Source: Kamptonema formosum PCC 10802
Lineage (GTDB): Bacteria > Cyanobacteriota > Cyanobacteriia > Cyanobacteriales > Oscillatoriaceae
Direction of reading: 5' to 3'
NCBI RefSeq assembly: GCF_000332335.1
Contig: NZ_KB235949.1
Coordinates: 487,202-551,201 of the forward strand
Length of the DNA stretch: 64,000 nucleotides
Shown here: one piece after another, positions 45,655-54,619 of the stretch
Layout of the letters: each line of letters begins with the position of its first letter
How positions within the stretch are numbered: position 1 is the stretch's first letter
The notes under the pieces: model-generated
Seen by the model: the letters and a program-made list of their open reading frames with translations, nothing else
What the model was told of the DNA's origin: nothing
Database searches by the model: none
Position numbers and translations under genes: made by a program

Positions 45655-46734
45655 AACACTCTAAAGCACTGTGTTCTAATTATAGCTCGGCGAGCCACAG
45701 AACGCAGCAGGAGTGGGGCGTTTTCTGCCCTTTGACGCTCCCATCCCTCAAAAGTGGTAGGGCCAACATGGACCCGACACCACCTCGGCACGCCGGCTGG
45801 ACTTGGGACCGGCAAGATGCTGCCGGTCCTACAAGCTGTATCCCTAGGGCACGGGTTCCCTGGGACCCTCTAATGTCTGAGCGCGACAGCGTGCCGGCAG
45901 CGCCAGGGCTTTCCGGATATTTAATATTCAATTAAACCTATATTTTACAAGCTATTGAGCCGGCACGCTCTCTCCGCGCACAGCACGGATGCCCGAACGA
46001 CACGGAAGGACGCGCTTTCGCGAGCCCGCAACGCTTACGAAATAGGTTAATTCATCCGGCGAGCTTATCCGTTTCGCGCAAAGGGCTGTCTCGGGTCAGT
46101 CCGCCGGCCTGCCGTCTTCACAAGAACTTCACAAAAGTTCCGTAGAATCTCTAGTGTGTTAGATGCGAACAAGCTAAAAACACCCCAGAATTGGGGAGAA
46201 GCTCCGAAAGAAGACTGAAAGCAGGACAGGGAGAAGTCCTGCAGTCTTCTAATTCTGCTGGTGGCTCTCAGGTTGCTCTCAGGAGAATGTGACTAAACCT
46301 GCTCTCCCAGCAGGACCGGCGCTTATCCGCTACATCTATTCTGCAATCCGCATCAAGCCCCGCGCTCGGTGCCAAATTCCCCACCGGCTCGCATTTCAAA
46401 CGGGTTTGCCGTCCCGCAAAAAATGCCGGCTTGTGGGTACGTCAATCGAACTCCTTTTACTTGGCAATTTGTTGCAGATAAAACTTGGGTTTGAGCGAGC
46501 GTCAGCGCTAATAAAATTAGTAATTTCTGGGGTCACAAAACCATTAATGCTGTCAATCTCTTGGTTCAAGACGCTCCTATAATAAGGGTGCAAGCCATCA
46601 AAAATAAGGATGGATATCTGTTTTAAAAGGCTCCCCGATCGCCTTTGGGCGGAGTCTCTAAGGGCAGAGCTTGCGCTATGCGCGAACAGGGCAGCATTGG
46701 CCACAGTTAACAGCCTCTGGTCACTCAGACATCT
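45655..46734. other. 1.1-kb region upstream of the first TpsA-CHAT gene
   Basis: No convincing gene. It contains a long hairpin (46209-46250) about 490 bp before the CHAT1 start, followed by two CTCTCAGG direct repeats (46265-46272 and 46276-46283). ORFs at 46289-46582 (plus) and 46396-46704 (minus) overlap each other and have no family features. The IS200-type element probably ends somewhere in its left part. Confidence 0.5.
46209..46250. ncRNA. Long hairpin upstream of the TpsA-CHAT gene
   Basis: AGAAGACT pairs with AGTCTTCT (8 bp) and GCAGGAC pairs with GTCCTGC (7 bp), separated by a 4-nt bulge on one side and capped by an 8-nt A/G loop. It could be part of a structured 5' leader or small RNA, or an attenuator. 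No T-tract follows. Confidence 0.35.
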
Positions 46735-49700
46735 ATGAAATCAGCCGTGAAAAACATTAAACCATTAACCCAGTCACACTCTAAAAAACCGTCCTATTTC
46801 CCATATTTGTGGGCAGACAAAAGGCAGACTTATTTTATTTTAGAGTTTATACTTTTTACTTTTTGCTGTGCGGCAACCGCAGAGCCAGGGAGCGCGCAAA
46901 CACAGCCGAAAAGCTCGCCGGTTGTCCCCGCCAGTGACGGCACCGGCACCGCCGTCACCCCAGATGGCAATCGCTTCAACATCACCGGCGGCTCCACCTC
47001 CAAAGATGGGGCGAATCTGTTCCACTCCTTCCTTAAGTTTGGCCTCAGCCCAGACCAAATTGCCAACTTTATCTCCCATCCCAATATCCGCAATATTTTC
47101 GGCAGAGTTACCGGCAGCAACCCCTCTGCAATCGGCGGCTTAATCCAAGTCACCGGCGGCAATTCCAACCTGTTTCTCATCAATCCAGCCGGCATCGTGT
47201 TTGGTCAGTCCGCCCGCTTGGACGTGCCGGCATCCTTTATGGCAACATCGGCAAACGGGATTGGGTTTGGGTCAAATTGGTTTAGCGCTTTTGGCCCCAA
47301 TAATTACGCCCTCTTAGCCGGAACCCCCAGCGCTCTTTATTTCGGAATAGAAACGCCGGGAGCTATTCTCAATTTTGGCAACTTAACCGTGCCGGCGGGA
47401 CAAAATCTCTCCTTAGTGGGAGGCACTGCCATCAGCATCGGCACCCTGAAAGCCCCCGGCGGAGAAATCACCGTCGCCGCTGTTCCAGGAAAGAGCTCGG
47501 TGCTGCTCTCTCAAGAAGGGCATTTGCTGAGTTTGGAGGTGGGAGCCGGGATTGGGGGATTAGGGGATGGGGGGGATTCCAGTTTATCTCCCACCGGCAT
47601 CACCCCTTTTTCTTTGCCGCAACTGCTTACCGGCACGGGTGGGAGTCACGCCACCGGCATGACAGTAACGAGCGACGGTACAGTGCGGCTGACTGGTTCC
47701 GGTGTGCGGGTTCCCAATGAAGCGGGCACCGCCATTGTTGCCGGCACGCTTGACGTTTCCGCACCCGCATCTGGTGCCGGCGGTACTGTACAAATTCTGG
47801 GCAGTAAAGTGGGGTTAGCCGGCGCTCATATTGATGCGTCTGGCAGCACCGCCGGCGGAACTGTGCTGATTGGTGGCGACTATCAGGGGCGCGGCGCACT
47901 CCTCAATGCAGAGCGAACTTATGTGAGCGGAGATTCTGTGATTGCAGCGGATGCCAAACAAACCGGCAGTGGCGGGCGAGTTATCGTCTGGGCGGAGGGA
48001 GTGACCGGCTTCTACGGGAATATTAGCGCTCGCGGCGGCAGCAATTCAGGCAGCGGTGGCTTTGTGGAAGTGTCAGGAAAACAGCAGCTGATCTTCAGCG
48101 GTACAGTGGATACCAGCGCGACGAACGGGCTGGCGGGCAGCCTGCTGCTCGATCCTGATAATATCACAATTGTGAGTGGGAATACAGCGGACAGCGATGA
48201 AGAATTAGATGACGGTCAAATCCTGGCTGGAGATATTGGTGACATGTTCACCCTTTCTCAAAAGGCTCTGCAAGACTTGTTAAAAGATGGGAACGTCATC
48301 CTAGAGGCGAGAAATGATATCACAATTGAGGACAATCTTCAACTCAGCGGGAAGGTTGGCTCGATTACTTTCACGGCTGATGCAGATGGGGATGGGACTG
48401 GAGCGTTTGTGGCGAAAAACATGCGGTTTCCCAGCCCAGACGATGGAACGGAAGAGATAACAATTTCGGGAGCGAGCTTAACGATAGGCCACATTGAATC
48501 AAGGGGCAGATCTATCAATCTCAGCAGCACCGGCACGATCGGAACCGGCAAGTTAGACGCCTCTCATGAATCTAAAAATAGTGGCGGGATTGCCGTGACT
48601 GCCGGTGGGAATATTACCACAGGCGATCTTATTACCTTTGGGCAGAGTGCGGGCAGAAATGGCGGCGATGTTTCTATGACTAGCACCGGCGGATCGATTT
48701 CAGCCGGCGAGATCGATTCGCACGCCGACAAGGGAAATGCCGGTGCGGTGACGCTGAGCGCTCTCAGCGATATTGAATTGGTTTCGATTAACGCCGAAGG
48801 TGGCAGTACAGGCAATAATTACGGCACCGGCGGGAATGTCGAGATATCAGCGGGGCAATTTATCCGAGCGACCGGCTTTTTTACCGCTGAGAACGGTATA
48901 GATGCCAGCATTTCTGCCGCCGGCGGGTTGGGGGGCGGTTCGATTATTATTCAGCCCGGAGGCACTACAGAGGAAACGCCCTTTACGGTGGGTTTGGATA
49001 ACCCGATTAACGGCACTGCGAGAGCGCTTGTCACGAATTCTGACATTAAGATTGAATCCGGTTCGTTTTACCAGCGCACCGAGGTGGGCAATCCTCCCGC
49101 GCCATATATTTTAATCGATCTCCCGCCGGCACCAACTCCCGCACCAACCCCTGTTCCCGCACCGGCACCAACTCCCGCACCGGCACCAACCCCTGTTCCC
49201 GCACCGGCACCAACCCCTGTTCCCGCACCGGCACCAACCCCTGTTCCCGCACCGGCACCAACTCCCGCACCGGCACCAACTCCCGCACCGGCACCGGTTC
49301 CCGCGCCGGCACCGGTTCCCGCACCGGCACCAACTCCTGAACCCACTCCTGAACCAACTCCCGCACCGGCACCAACTCCTGAACCCACTCCTGAACCAAC
49401 TCCCGCGCCGGCACCAACCCCTGCGCCGGCACCAACCCCTGCACCGGCACCTGTTCCCGCACCGGCACCTGTTCCCGCACCGGCACCTGTTCCCGCGCCG
49501 GCACCGGTTCCCGCACCGGCACCAACTCCTGAACCCACTCCTGAACCAACTCCCGCACCGGCACCGGTTCCCGCACCGGCACCAACTCCTGAACCCACTC
49601 CTGAACCAACTCCCGCGCCGGCACCTGTTCCCGCGCCGGCACCAACCCCCGCACCGGCACCTGTTCCCGCACCGGCACCAACCCCTGCACCGGCACCTGT

Positions 49701-51690
49701 TCCCGCACCGGCACCAACCCCTGCGCCGGCACCAACCCCTGCGCCGGCACCAACCCCTGCGCCGGCACCTGTTCCCGCACCGGCACCTGTTCCCGCACCG
49801 GCACCAACCCCTGCGCCGGCACCAACCCCTGCACCGGCACCAACCCCTGCGCCGGCACCAACCCCTGCGCCGGCACCAACCCCTGCGCCGGCACCAACCC
49901 CTGCACCGGCACCGCCACCCACGCCTGCGCCGGTTCCGGCACCAACGCCGGTTCCCCCACCGGTTCCGGCACCAACGCCGGTTCCCATTGTCGCACCGGC
50001 ACCTGTTCCCGTACCCGCACCGATTCCCGTACCCGCACCGATTCCCGTACCCGCACCGATTCCCGCACCGGCACCCGTTCCCGCACCGGCACCCGTTCCC
50101 GCACCGGCACCGATTCCCGCACCGGCACCCGTTCCCGCACCGGCACCCGTTCCCGCACCGGCACCGATTCCCGCACCGGCACCGATTCCCGCGCCAGCGC
50201 CGGCACCGATTCCCGCACCGGCACCTGTTCCCGCACCTGTTCCAACGCCAGATCCGGTGGGTGCGACACCTTTACCACCGCCCATCCCCCAGTCTCCTTC
50301 CCCCTCTCCTCTTGTGAGAGAGCGGGTAGGCGGTGAGGGGTTTTTACCGACCGCTCACCCTCGGGCTATTATACCAAATTTGTCAGTTCCTGTCAACCCC
50401 CCAGAGGTAGAAATCGATCCGGGCGTTTTTGCTCTGGACGAGTATTTCACGCGAAAGTTTGAGGCTTATTTGGGAATCTCCGTTGAGCTTCCCTCTCCTA
50501 GCTTGCAGCAAATCCGCGAAGTGCTGCGCCGGATTGAGCGGGAAACTGGTGTCAGACCGGCACTGAACTATGTTACTTTTTTGCCAGAGGGGCAGGCGCT
50601 CAATCCCCCCAGCGATATTGAATCGCAACTGCAGGGGAACCGCCAAACAAGCAGCGATAGTTTGTCACTGGTGCTGGTGACGGCGGATGGCGTGCCGGTT
50701 CAGAAGCGGATCTCTGAGGCGACTCGCGCCCGGGTGCAGGCAATGGCGCAGCAGCTGAGGGAAGACGTGACCAATCCGATCAAACGTCGCAGTACCAGCT
50801 ATTTGGTGCCGGCGCAACAGCTGTACCAGTGGCTGGTTGCGCCGCTAGAAGCGGATCTGAAAGCGCGGGGCATCCAGAATGTGGTGATGATTGTGGATGT
50901 GGGGCTGCGATCGCTTCCTTTTGCTGCGCTGCATGACGGACAGCAGTTTCTGGTGGAAAAGTACAGTCTCGGACTCATGCCCAGCATCAATTTGACCGAT
51001 ACGCGCTATGAAGATATTAAGGATATGCAAGTTCTGGCAATGGGAGCGTCGGAATTTTACGACCAAAAGCCTTTGCCCGCCGTGCCGGTGGAACTGACAG
51101 CCGTGGCGAAAGAATTGTGGCGGGGTGAGTTGTTCCTCAATGAAGCATTTACCTTAGACAATCTCAAGTCGCAGCGCGCCCGCACGCCGTTTGGAATTAT
51201 TCACTTGGCCACCCACGCTGAATTCCAAGCGGGAGGGGCGGCGAAAGCCTACATTCAGCTGTGGGATAGCAAGCTGCGATTGGAGCAAGTTCGGCAGTTG
51301 GGCTGGTACAGTCCGAAGGTTGAGCTGCTGGTGCTCAGCGCTTGCCGCACCGCTTTGGGGGATGAGGGGGCGGAGTTGGGCTTTGCCGGTTTAGCCGTGC
51401 AGACCGGCGTCAAGTCCGCAATTGCCAGTTTGTGGTCAGTTAGCGATCAGGGCACTTTGGGGCTCATGAGGGAATTTTACAAGAACCTGAGGGCGGTGCC
51501 GATCAAATCAGAGGCGCTCAGACAGGCGCAGATTGCTATGCTGAACAAGCGCGTCCGCTTGCAGGACGGTCATTTGGTGAGTTCTGCAGGAAATCTCACT
51601 TTGCCGGCTGATTTAGTGCAGATGGGCAGCCCAGATTTATCTCATCCCTATTACTGGGCGGCATTCACCATGATTGGCAGTCCTTGGTGA
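46735..51690 (+). CDS. TpsA-CHAT1: two-partner-secretion exoprotein with C-terminal CHAT protease
   Basis: 1651 residues. Residues 1-57 look like an extended signal peptide ending near PGSAQ. The TPS (haemagglutinin N-terminal) domain covers about 62-290: [46 protein letters not shown] (the NPxG motif). A beta-helix-like repeat region follows to about 790. Residues about 796-1180 are a Pro/Ala/Thr repeat linker. Residues about 1190-1205 are a translated interspersed repeat ([15 protein letters not shown]). Residues about 1260-1651 are a CHAT domain with His1494 (HLATHAEF) and Cys1537 ([11 protein letters not shown]) 43 apart, as in caspase-like peptidases. It should be exported by a TpsB pore and present a protease outside the cell; substrate unknown. 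No ribosome site is evident at the ATG. Confidence 0.9.
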   Translation: MKSAVKNIKPLTQSHSKKPSYFPYLWADKRQTYFILEFILFTFCCAATAEPGSAQTQPKSSPVVPASDGTGTAVTPDGNRFNITGGSTSKDGANLFHSFLKFGLSPDQIANFISHPNIRNIFGRVTGSNPSAIGGLIQVTGGNSNLFLINPAGIVFGQSARLDVPASFMATSANGIGFGSNWFSAFGPNNYALLAGTPSALYFGIETPGAILNFGNLTVPAGQNLSLVGGTAISIGTLKAPGGEITVAAVPGKSSVLLSQEGHLLSLEVGAGIGGLGDGGDSSLSPTGITPFSLPQLLTGTGGSHATGMTVTSDGTVRLTGSGVRVPNEAGTAIVAGTLDVSAPASGAGGTVQILGSKVGLAGAHIDASGSTAGGTVLIGGDYQGRGALLNAERTYVSGDSVIAADAKQTGSGGRVIVWAEGVTGFYGNISARGGSNSGSGGFVEVSGKQQLIFSGTVDTSATNGLAGSLLLDPDNITIVSGNTADSDEELDDGQILAGDIGDMFTLSQKALQDLLKDGNVILEARNDITIEDNLQLSGKVGSITFTADADGDGTGAFVAKNMRFPSPDDGTEEITISGASLTIGHIESRGRSINLSSTGTIGTGKLDASHESKNSGGIAVTAGGNITTGDLITFGQSAGRNGGDVSMTSTGGSISAGEIDSHADKGNAGAVTLSALSDIELVSINAEGGSTGNNYGTGGNVEISAGQFIRATGFFTAENGIDASISAAGGLGGGSIIIQPGGTTEETPFTVGLDNPINGTARALVTNSDIKIESGSFYQRTEVGNPPAPYILIDLPPAPTPAPTPVPAPAPTPAPAPTPVPAPAPTPVPAPAPTPVPAPAPTPAPAPTPAPAPVPAPAPVPAPAPTPEPTPEPTPAPAPTPEPTPEPTPAPAPTPAPAPTPAPAPVPAPAPVPAPAPVPAPAPVPAPAPTPEPTPEPTPAPAPVPAPAPTPEPTPEPTPAPAPVPAPAPTPAPAPVPAPAPTPAPAPVPAPAPTPAPAPTPAPAPTPAPAPVPAPAPVPAPAPTPAPAPTPAPAPTPAPAPTPAPAPTPAPAPTPAPAPPPTPAPVPAPTPVPPPVPAPTPVPIVAPAPVPVPAPIPVPAPIPVPAPIPAPAPVPAPAPVPAPAPIPAPAPVPAPAPVPAPAPIPAPAPIPAPAPAPIPAPAPVPAPVPTPDPVGATPLPPPIPQSPSPSPLVRERVGGEGFLPTAHPRAIIPNLSVPVNPPEVEIDPGVFALDEYFTRKFEAYLGISVELPSPSLQQIREVLRRIERETGVRPALNYVTFLPEGQALNPPSDIESQLQGNRQTSSDSLSLVLVTADGVPVQKRISEATRARVQAMAQQLREDVTNPIKRRSTSYLVPAQQLYQWLVAPLEADLKARGIQNVVMIVDVGLRSLPFAALHDGQQFLVEKYSLGLMPSINLTDTRYEDIKDMQVLAMGASEFYDQKPLPAVPVELTAVAKELWRGELFLNEAFTLDNLKSQRARTPFGIIHLATHAEFQAGGAAKAYIQLWDSKLRLEQVRQLGWYSPKVELLVLSACRTALGDEGAELGFAGLAVQTGVKSAIASLWSVSDQGTLGLMREFYKNLRAVPIKSEALRQAQIAMLNKRVRLQDGHLVSSAGNLTLPADLVQMGSPDLSHPYYWAAFTMIGSPW
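49123..50250 (+). repeat. Pro/Ala/Thr-coding tandem repeat in TpsA-CHAT1
   Basis: About 1.1 kb of short units of 12-18 bp (CCGGCACCAACCCCTG, CCGGCACCTGTTCCCG, CCTGAACCCACTCCTG) coding PAPTPAP, PAPVPAP and PEPTPEP. Higher-order blocks recur (e.g. around 49330-49400 and 49510-49620). The end near 50000-50220 shifts to PVPAPIPAP units. It encodes an extended linker of about 375 residues. The two long opposite-strand ORFs here are artefacts of the repeat. Confidence 0.9.
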
Positions 51691-51893
51691 AATTACCGGC
51701 AATAAACCGGGTTTCTTGGGAAGCTGGCAGATTGTCAAGCTTACAAACCGAGAAACCCGCTTTCTCTGTGTGAAATTACTGATTTGTGCGAATTCGGTAA
51801 CAGTGGCGGCTGAGCGCTGGGGAACTCCGTGACATTTACACAGAAGTGATAGCTAATATATAATCATAGAAAGGGTGCACTTGTTGAGCCTCG
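51691..51893. other. Spacer between the two TpsA-CHAT genes
   Basis: 203 bp on the same strand as both genes. An imperfect AAACCGGGTTTCTTG...GAGAAACCCGCTTTCTC inverted pair (51705-51767) could attenuate or terminate transcription from the first gene. A promoter for the second gene within the A/T-rich part (51840-51880) is possible but not demonstrable. Confidence 0.45.
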
Positions 51894-51932
51894 TTGCAGC
51901 TATTTTGCCAACACCCAAACCAGCAACTAACA

Positions 51933-54485
51933 ATGCTATCCGCTGTCAGCAGAAAGGCCCGATGTTTCTTATCACAAAAACAGCAAACAGTCAATAGGGC
52001 GAGAGCAAAATTTTACGTTTTGCCTTTTGTCTTTTGCCTGTTGCCTCTGGTTGCGACGGCTGGGGTGGGAAAGGTGCGAGCGCAAACCATTGTCCCCGCC
52101 AGTGACGGCACCGGCACCGCCGTCACCCCCACCGGCAGCCAATTCAACATCACCGGCGGCGCGCGCTCGAAAGATGGCGCGAATCTCTTCCACTCGTTCA
52201 CTCAGTTTGGCCTGAGTGCGGAACAGATTGCCAACTTTCAGTCCTCCCCAGCTATCCGCAATATTTTCGGCAGAGTGACTGGCGGCGGCATCTCCCAGAT
52301 CGACGGCTTGATTAAAGTCACGGGCGGCAATTCCAATCTTTTCCTGATAAATCCTTCTGGTATCGTTTTGGGTGGCAGCGCCCGGTTAGACGTGCCGGCA
52401 TCCTTTACAGCGACAGCGGCGAGCGGAATCGGGTTTGGGTCACATTGGTTCAGTGCTGCCGGCACCAATGACTGCGCCGCCCTAGTCGGATCGCCCAGCG
52501 CGTTTTACTTCGGGATGGCACAGCCTGGAGCGATTGTCAACTTCGGGCAGCTGGCGGTTCCAGAGGGCCAGAATTTAACCTTGCTGGGGGGAAGCGTCAC
52601 CAGCACCGGCACTCTCTCCGCCCCTGGGGGCCAAATTACCGCCGCACTTGTGCCGGGTGGGAGTCTGGTGCGCCTCTCTCAAGAAGGGCATGTGCTGAGT
52701 GTCGATATCCCACCTTTGCCCCCGGACCCCCCCGAACGGCGCAGAGACCGAGATAGTAACAATTCCCTATTTTTGCCGGCACTGCTCACCGGCGGCAATG
52801 TTGGCAGCGCCACCGACATGAAGGGGCACCGCGACGGCACAGTGCGGCTGATCGGTTCTGGCGTCCGTTTGGAAAACGGCGAGCTGGTGGCGCAAAACCC
52901 GAGAGCCGGCAGTTTGGAACAGGCGGGACGCCTGTCCTACGCCGAACCTTTGGGACAGGCGGGACGCCTGTCCTACGCCGAACCTTTGGCGATCTCGGCG
53001 GAAAGTGGGGCTGGCCCAATGCAGATTCCCCCCCCTCCAGCTCCCGGCGCAGCGCCGGCAGGTGTCAGCAGCGGCAATCCCAGCTTTTCAGCCCCAGGTT
53101 CGCCCAACTCACCGGCACCGCCCCCTTCTGGCCCACAAGCGTTTGCCGCCCATTCTGGGCCTGTCCCCCCCGGCGGTCGCGCCCCCGCCCCCGTGCGTGG
53201 CCCTGGCCCACACATGCCGGCGGTGCCGGTGTTCGCCGCGACTCTCGGCAAGACACTGGCAGCAGGCGACTTGCAGCAAGCGACGCGGCAAATCGAGCAG
53301 CAGCGGGGAGGAGAATTTGGCCAATTCTTGCGGGAAAATCTCTCGGCGACAGCAGTCACTACTCAGAGCATACGAGACATGCTGGGCACGATCGTTAGTC
53401 AGACCGGCAGCAAGTCGGCGATTATCTATTGCGTAGCCCTGCCAGACCAATTGGAACTGCTGCTGTACACCCCGGAAGGCAAACCGATTCGCCACACCAT
53501 CCCAGCAGCTAACAGAGAAACCTTGCTCAAAGAAGTCGCTGAGTTGAGAGCGGAAATCACAGACAACCGGCTGCGGAATAGCTCCAGCTATCTCGCACCG
53601 GCACAGAAACTCTACCAGTGGCTGATTGCCCCACTGGAAGCCGACTTGCAAGCTGCAGGAATCAACACCTTGCTGTTTTCGATGGATGCCGGTTTGCGCA
53701 GCCTCCCACTCGCCGCCCTGCACGATGGCAAACAGTTTCTCATTGAGAAATACAGCCTCTCGATCATTCCCAGCATTAGCTTGACCGACACTCGCTACGC
53801 TTCCCTGAAAAACGCTCAAGTTCTGGCAATGGGGGCGAGCACCTTTGCCGACCAAAAGCCTTTGCCGGCAGTGCCGTTGGAGCTGGATGCCATCACCCAG
53901 CACCTGTGGCGCGGCAGAGTTTTTTTGAACCAAGAATTCACCCCCAACAACCTGAAAGCGCAGCGCCAAAACGCACCCTATCGAATTATTCACCTCGCCA
54001 CCCACGCAGAATTCAAGTCAGGAGAAGCCAGCAATTCGTACATTTACTTTTGGAATAATAAGTTGCATCTCGACCAACTCCGAGAGCTTCGGTTGAGGGA
54101 GCCTCCTGTGGAATTGCTGGTGCTCAGCGCTTGCCGCACTGCCATTGGGGACACTCAGGCGGAATTGGGCTTTGCCGGCTTAGCTGTGGGGGCGGGCGTC
54201 AAATCTGCCCTCGCCAGTCTCTGGTATGTTAGCGATGAGGGGACTTTGGGGCTGATGGCTGAGTTTTACCGGCAGCTGGCGGAAGCGCCGGTGAAAGCCG
54301 AAGCCCTCAGACAAGCCCAGCTCGCCCTGCTGCGCGGTCAAGTCCGCATTTCTGGCGCTTTTTTAAAGGGTTCCGGGGAGTTTCCCTCTTTGCCCCTCCC
54401 TCCCGAACTCGCAGCACTCGGCGAGCGGACTTTTTCGCACCCTTACTACTGGGCCGGTTTTACTCTGATTGGCAGCCCCTGGTAA
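51933..54485 (+). CDS. TpsA-CHAT2: two-partner-secretion exoprotein with C-terminal CHAT protease
   Basis: 850 residues from ATG 51933 (an in-frame TTG lies 39 nt upstream). The signal peptide has a long basic N-region and a hydrophobic core ending at KVRAQ. The TPS domain is highly similar to TpsA-CHAT1: [47 protein letters not shown]. The central beta-repeat region is much shorter and contains two tandem in-frame copies of the GGACAGGCG palindrome, read as QAGRLSYAEPL twice (about 52918-52987). A Pro-rich linker (about 360-440) follows, then a CHAT domain with His691 ([11 protein letters not shown]) and Cys734 ([11 protein letters not shown]). A paralogue of the upstream gene with a shortened stalk. 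Confidence 0.9.
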   Translation: MLSAVSRKARCFLSQKQQTVNRARAKFYVLPFVFCLLPLVATAGVGKVRAQTIVPASDGTGTAVTPTGSQFNITGGARSKDGANLFHSFTQFGLSAEQIANFQSSPAIRNIFGRVTGGGISQIDGLIKVTGGNSNLFLINPSGIVLGGSARLDVPASFTATAASGIGFGSHWFSAAGTNDCAALVGSPSAFYFGMAQPGAIVNFGQLAVPEGQNLTLLGGSVTSTGTLSAPGGQITAALVPGGSLVRLSQEGHVLSVDIPPLPPDPPERRRDRDSNNSLFLPALLTGGNVGSATDMKGHRDGTVRLIGSGVRLENGELVAQNPRAGSLEQAGRLSYAEPLGQAGRLSYAEPLAISAESGAGPMQIPPPPAPGAAPAGVSSGNPSFSAPGSPNSPAPPPSGPQAFAAHSGPVPPGGRAPAPVRGPGPHMPAVPVFAATLGKTLAAGDLQQATRQIEQQRGGEFGQFLRENLSATAVTTQSIRDMLGTIVSQTGSKSAIIYCVALPDQLELLLYTPEGKPIRHTIPAANRETLLKEVAELRAEITDNRLRNSSSYLAPAQKLYQWLIAPLEADLQAAGINTLLFSMDAGLRSLPLAALHDGKQFLIEKYSLSIIPSISLTDTRYASLKNAQVLAMGASTFADQKPLPAVPLELDAITQHLWRGRVFLNQEFTPNNLKAQRQNAPYRIIHLATHAEFKSGEASNSYIYFWNNKLHLDQLRELRLREPPVELLVLSACRTAIGDTQAELGFAGLAVGAGVKSALASLWYVSDEGTLGLMAEFYRQLAEAPVKAEALRQAQLALLRGQVRISGAFLKGSGEFPSLPLPPELAALGERTFSHPYYWAGFTLIGSPW

Positions 54486-54512
54486 ACTGTTTCTTGTTCC
54501 CTATAGCTAGGG

Positions 54513-54545
54513 AGAAACCGGGTTTGTTTGAGAAACCCGGTTTCT
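54513..54545. terminator. Bidirectional 13-bp hairpin between TpsA-CHAT2 and tpsB
   Basis: AGAAACCGGGTTT, a 7-nt loop and AAACCCGGTTTCT form a perfect 13-bp stem, 28 bp after the CHAT2 stop and 75 bp before the tpsB stop. Both genes converge on it. Confidence 0.7.
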
Positions 54546-54619
54546 TTGGGTTGCTTGTCAGTAGGGGCGGGTTTACAGACATCCTTCGCTACCAGCAAAT
54601 ATCTCGGGTGAACCCGCCC

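Noticed and set aside
46289-46704. ORFs of 97 and 102 residues upstream of the CHAT1 gene
   Set aside because: They overlap each other on opposite strands, lack ribosome sites, and show no family features.
49046-50285. Two 405-410-residue minus-strand ORFs rich in Val/Arg/Glu or Gly/Ala
   Set aside because: They are mirror readings of the Pro/Ala/Thr repeat of the CHAT1 gene; low-complexity GC-rich repeats keep all frames open.
53109-54005. 298-residue minus-strand ORF opposite the CHAT2 gene
   Set aside because: It lies entirely within the conserved CHAT domain coding sequence on the other strand and has no family features.
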